Below, piece by piece: positions 5,804 through 8,594 of a DNA stretch of 8,594 bases (position 1 is the first letter of the stretch; every line of letters starts with the position of its first letter). The position numbers and the translations under genes are program-made. Under the pieces are notes generated by a model. The model saw nothing but the letters and a program-made list of their open reading frames with translations, was not told where the DNA came from and searched no databases. Origin of the DNA: Ruminococcus_G sp963594675 (GTDB lineage Bacteria > Bacillota > Clostridia > Lachnospirales > Lachnospiraceae); the NCBI GenBank assembly GCA_963594675.1, contig CAVBGA010000156.1:1-8594 (forward strand), in the 5' to 3' direction.

Positions 5804-8074
5804 CTAATATATCTTACAAGTAAGATACCTATCCTTAAACTGCTTAAGAAATTTAGCTTTTTTTCGGTACTGCCGCTCCACAAGGCTTAGAAAGGACAAT
5901 ATTTTTTGTCTTGTCTCCTCCTTTACTTCATGTCGGCTCAGCCAAACCTCATTACGAAGAGCAAAGGCCTCCTCCAGCTCTTTCTTTTCCAAATCTAAGT
6001 ATTGAGATACTCTTCCGTCTCGGTCCTGATATACTTCCTCCTCAGAAAGATCAAGAGCACATCCCATAAGCCGACCGATATAAGCCAATGCCAGTAAAGA
6101 AGCTTTTTTAGAATCTCCGCCAGCTATCTGCGCTCTTTCCTGACGCAAGCGCTTTCTCAGCAAAATCATCCTGAGTATCAGAATGATTCCTATAAGGATC
6201 ACAATAAAAATAATAATAAGCAGAATTATTTTAAGGGGACTGGCGTTTTCATCCTCTGTCGGATTTTCTTCTTCCTCTTCTTCTGCTAAATTCTCCTCTT
6301 CTTTTTCTTTGCTGCTACTTCCTGTCGAAGATGATAAAGCAGCTAAGTTTCCTGAACTTTCCAAGGCTTCCCCCTCGCCTGAAGGAAGCTGGTATTCAAT
6401 TTCCTCTGTATGCCCTGGTGTAGGGTCATAAGGAATCCAACCTACTCCATTTAAATAAAATTCCATCCAGGCATGACTATTTTTCTGGGTCACATGGACA
6501 CTGTCCCCCTGAGAAAGATGGGAGGTCTGACTTTCGGGAATCAAATATCCTTCCACATATCTGGCTGGAATTCCATAGGAGCGAAAAATCATGACGGCTA
6601 AGGATGCATAATGCACACTATAGCCCTTTTCGCTGATATTCAAGCTATATTCCAGAAAATCATCCTGATCGTTGGATGTCACGGTCGTCTCATCATAAGT
6701 CAAGACCTTGTTAATCGCTTCTGCAGTCTCCTTTCTTGCCTGAGTCGTGGTCGCATCTTCACTTCCCAAAAGTCCATGCTCTGAAAGTAGTTTCTTCGTA
6801 TCATCGGAAATATCCAGATAATGCTGATAAACAAATTCCCGGTAAACCGCCTCAGAATTCAAATATGTCTGAAGTTCATCGCTTACCTGACCGCTCTGTA
6901 AAGCATTGGAAATTTCTGTCATCCATTGATAAGCATTGGAAATCGGATAGGCTTCAAACTGAACACTATTTCCTTTTTCCTTTTTCGCATTTACCTCCTG
7001 CAGCAATTTTTTACTACTTAAAAGGCCGGAGGTATCACTTCCATAAGTTACTGTGGCCCAGGCATTACAGCAATTTTCATAACGAATACTTATATTTGTG
7101 CTGTTTTCTTCCCCTAAGGCTTTCGCGGCAAAGGCCAGCTGTGAAGACGCATAGTATCCTTCTTTTTGCAAGACATACAATAGCTCTGCCTCTGTCTCCG
7201 TATCCTCAGGTGACAGGCTCTCCCAAGATTGACCAGTATAAACACTTCCCACATAACCTCTAAGATATTGGGGAGACCATTCATCCATAGTCACTGTCAT
7301 AGCTTCTGTATCATTGGTCTTCCATGAAGACAGATTATGAAGATTTCCTTCTGGCATAGCCATCTTTGCTGATTCATAGCGCAGACTATGAACCCATTCC
7401 AAAATTGCATTTCTTTGGTGGGATTCCGTCATCTTAAGAGATGGAATAAGAAGGGTAATCCCCAAAAACAAAAGTCCGATCCCTAGCAGTAAGAGGCCTG
7501 AAGCCAAAAATGTTTTTCCCCTACCATTCCTTTGAAAAACCATGGCAAGAATCGCACCTGCCAGCATGAGCACAGTGAAGATAGAGGCATCCACTTTAGC
7601 AGTCAAAAGCAAAGCAAGCATGGCCAAACATAAAATTGCTAAGATTCTCCCTTTGCCTATTCGTAAAAATAACTCTACGAAAATAGCCAGTATGATTGCT
7701 ATGGGGAAGCCCAGCCAAAATGCCTGACCAGCCTCAAGAAAATCCGGATAATAACTGCCGGATCGCAGATATAGCCAATTTCGAATGCGATTCATCCACC
7801 AAGCCAGACTTTCCGCCATTTTCCCATGGAAAAGTATCAAAAAAACAAGCCAAAGAATAGCCAAGCCTGCCAGTGCCCTGCTATAGTACTTATTTTCATG
7901 CAGGACAATACACAGTCCTAACACCAGAAGCATAGGTAAAAGAAGAAGAGCCAGCATAGGCTCATGAGCCCCTATATGAAGTTCTTTATAGATCATTCCC
8001 CCCAGTCCCAAAAGGAAAAAGCCGCCGGCTATCATTCCTTGTATCCAACTGCAGGGTGTACATTTCTCTTTCAT
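5804..8074 (-). CDS. TgpA-like membrane transglutaminase-domain protein with catalytic Cys replaced by Ser
   Basis: 756 residues with the usual TgpA/DUF3488 layout. Seven hydrophobic segments (about 11-29, 39-58, 66-83, 118-138, 143-159, 163-180, 189-210) are followed by a large extracytoplasmic region (about 211-613), an eighth helix (614-639) and a basic cytoplasmic tail (640-756) placed like DUF4129. The transglutaminase/cysteine-protease fold is clear at about 405-554: DDFLEYSLNISEKGYSVHYA, GIPARYVEGY, SHAWMEFYLNGVGWIPYDPTPG. His534 and Asp550 of the Cys-His-Asp triad are present, but the position that is normally Cys (GxCxxxA) is Ser486, codon AGT at 6617-6619. A Glu-rich stalk (about 589-610) precedes helix 8. 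Start ATG 8074 has AGAGG 5 bases upstream and follows the DUF58 stop by 21 bases, so the two are an operon. Known relatives pair with MoxR and DUF58 proteins and act at the envelope; their substrates are mostly unknown. Whether this copy is catalytic is doubtful. Confidence 0.93.
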   Translation of the reverse strand: MKEKCTPCSWIQGMIAGGFFLLGLGGMIYKELHIGAHEPMLALLLLPMLLVLGLCIVLHENKYYSRALAGLAILWLVFLILFHGKMAESLAWWMNRIRNWLYLRSGSYYPDFLEAGQAFWLGFPIAIILAIFVELFLRIGKGRILAILCLAMLALLLTAKVDASIFTVLMLAGAILAMVFQRNGRGKTFLASGLLLLGIGLLFLGITLLIPSLKMTESHQRNAILEWVHSLRYESAKMAMPEGNLHNLSSWKTNDTEAMTVTMDEWSPQYLRGYVGSVYTGQSWESLSPEDTETEAELLYVLQKEGYYASSQLAFAAKALGEENSTNISIRYENCCNAWATVTYGSDTSGLLSSKKLLQEVNAKKEKGNSVQFEAYPISNAYQWMTEISNALQSGQVSDELQTYLNSEAVYREFVYQHYLDISDDTKKLLSEHGLLGSEDATTTQARKETAEAINKVLTYDETTVTSNDQDDFLEYSLNISEKGYSVHYASLAVMIFRSYGIPARYVEGYLIPESQTSHLSQGDSVHVTQKNSHAWMEFYLNGVGWIPYDPTPGHTEEIEYQLPSGEGEALESSGNLAALSSSTGSSSKEKEEENLAEEEEEENPTEDENASPLKIILLIIIFIVILIGIILILRMILLRKRLRQERAQIAGGDSKKASLLALAYIGRLMGCALDLSEEEVYQDRDGRVSQYLDLEKKELEEAFALRNEVWLSRHEVKEETRQKILSFLSLVERQYRKKAKFLKQFKDRYLTCKIY
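5810..5827. repeat. 18-bp near-perfect palindrome at the 3' end of the transglutaminase-like gene
   Basis: TATCTTAC (5810-5817) and GTAAGATA (5820-5827) are perfect 8-base inverted arms around a 2-base spacer. The element overlaps the last codons of the transglutaminase-like gene and lies about 90-105 bases upstream of the exported-protein start. The spacer is too short for a stable RNA hairpin and no U-tract follows, so it is not a terminator. A dimeric-regulator site is possible but may be chance; no promoter can be placed next to it. Confidence 0.35.
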
Positions 8075-8079
8075 TACAA

Positions 8080-8084
8080 CCTCT
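8080..8084 (-). promoter_or_regulatory. Ribosome binding site of the transglutaminase-like gene
   Basis: AGAGG on the minus strand, 5 bases before the ATG at 8074, within the 21-base gap after the DUF58 stop codon. It supports the chosen start and tight translational linkage of the two genes. Confidence 0.7.
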
Positions 8085-8095
8085 TCAAAATAACT

Positions 8096-8594
8096 CTATT
8101 CCAATATAATATTTTCAAATACCTCTTCCATCGTCTCTGGAGAAAACCAGAACATTCCATTTTCATCCTCTCCTTGCAGACCATTTTTCTCTGCAGAACA
8201 TAGAAAGAGACGAATCTGCGAATTTCCAGCAAACTCTTCCAAACGATCCGGTATATGTTTAGAAAAATAAAATATCTTCCCGCTTTGGGCACTTCCTAAA
8301 TCATGGAGATACAGTTCTGTTCCATGCAAGGTTGTTTCATCGCTTTGATCCTTCAGCATGGAGAAGACAGCCTCTGGTAATTCTTCTTCGCTGCTAATAT
8401 CTCTTCGCTGCAAAAGATCTCCATAATTCCAGCAAAGAGTAAAACTAATTCCTTCCTGGGCATAGGCCTGAGCTACCGAGCTTACTGCTTCACAAAGGGC
8501 ATCCTCCACTGCCGGATCCTCCTTTGCTCCACTGCGGTCCCAAAAGATCATGAGGGAATGCACAATAGGCAGGGAAGCATCTCTTACCATGAGC
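8096..8594 (-). CDS. DUF58 (vWA-like) family protein, C-terminal part (5'-truncated by window edge)
   Basis: The frame is open to the right edge; the codon before the Met at 8590 reads Leu, giving LMVRDASLPIV. This matches the hallmark 'G-x-LMVRE' stretch that in DUF58 proteins precedes a von Willebrand A-like strand, so the gene begins outside the window and about 166 C-terminal residues are visible. The following strand HSLMIFWDRSGAKED stands where family members carry LLLDxSxS; the first Asp and Ser of that metal-site-like pattern are kept, the last Ser is Ala. Next come an amphipathic helix (VEDALCEAVSSVAQAYAQEG), the strand ISFTLCWN and a helix SEEELPEAVFSML, the order expected of a vWA-type Rossmann fold. 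No transmembrane helix lies in the visible part. DUF58 genes typically sit between moxR and a transglutaminase-like gene, exactly the context here. The molecular role is not established; a chaperone- or scaffold-like partner of a MoxR ATPase is proposed for the family. Confidence 0.8.
   Translation of the reverse strand, partial: LMVRDASLPIVHSLMIFWDRSGAKEDPAVEDALCEAVSSVAQAYAQEGISFTLCWNYGDLLQRRDISSEEELPEAVFSMLKDQSDETTLHGTELYLHDLGSAQSGKIFYFSKHIPDRLEEFAGNSQIRLFLCSAEKNGLQGEDENGMFWFSPETMEEVFENIILE

Noticed and set aside
6241..6310. TTC/CTT-rich tract on the plus strand as a simple-sequence regulatory repeat
   Set aside because: It simply encodes, on the minus strand, the Glu-rich stalk before the last membrane helix of the transglutaminase-like protein.
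6736..7263. 175-codon plus-strand open frame
   Set aside because: It is fully antisense to the transglutaminase-like gene, with no recognisable domain.
8074..8292. 72-codon minus-strand open frame overlapping the DUF58 gene end
   Set aside because: It overlaps in another frame the DUF58 coding region, which has clear family features, and ends at the transglutaminase-like start by chance.

Overview
The window reads as chromosomal DNA of an AT-leaning Gram-positive anaerobe, most likely a clostridium of the Lachnospiraceae type. This assignment is inferred from protein style: a clostridial form of threonyl-tRNA synthetase, strong AGGAG-type ribosome binding sites, and a very large secreted protein that ends in a lysine-rich fibronectin-III-like domain. 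No RNA gene, insertion sequence, phage gene or CRISPR array is visible.

Layout. Positions 1-984 (+) hold the C-terminal half of threonyl-tRNA synthetase (thrS), cut by the left edge. A 130-base convergent gap follows, with a strong hairpin terminator that has a perfect 17-bp stem. Everything to its right is on the minus strand, transcribed from the right edge towards the terminator: a DUF58-family protein cut by the right edge (8096-8594), a 756-residue membrane transglutaminase-like protein (5804-8074), and a 1535-residue exported multidomain protein (1115-5722). The gaps are 21 and 81 bases and no convincing promoter is seen between the genes, so they are probably co-transcribed. In known genomes a MoxR-type AAA+ ATPase gene usually precedes DUF58; it would lie beyond the right edge.

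How the genes may work together. DUF58 plus a TgpA-like membrane transglutaminase is a recurrent but poorly understood pair linked to the cell envelope. Here the third gene encodes a modular surface protein: PEGA-like and cadherin-like beta modules, a PQQ-type beta-propeller, bacterial Ig-like domains and a very basic FN3-like end. It has no visible LPXTG, SLH or C-terminal membrane anchor.

The most notable details are as follows. The transglutaminase-like domain carries Ser where the catalytic Cys is expected, while its His and Asp are kept. The exported protein has a roughly 300-residue internal module repeated twice, plus a partial third copy. It is also electrically bipolar, with an acidic N-terminus and a C-terminal domain that has no acidic residue at all. 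A functional link between the membrane protein and the exported protein is inference from gene order only.
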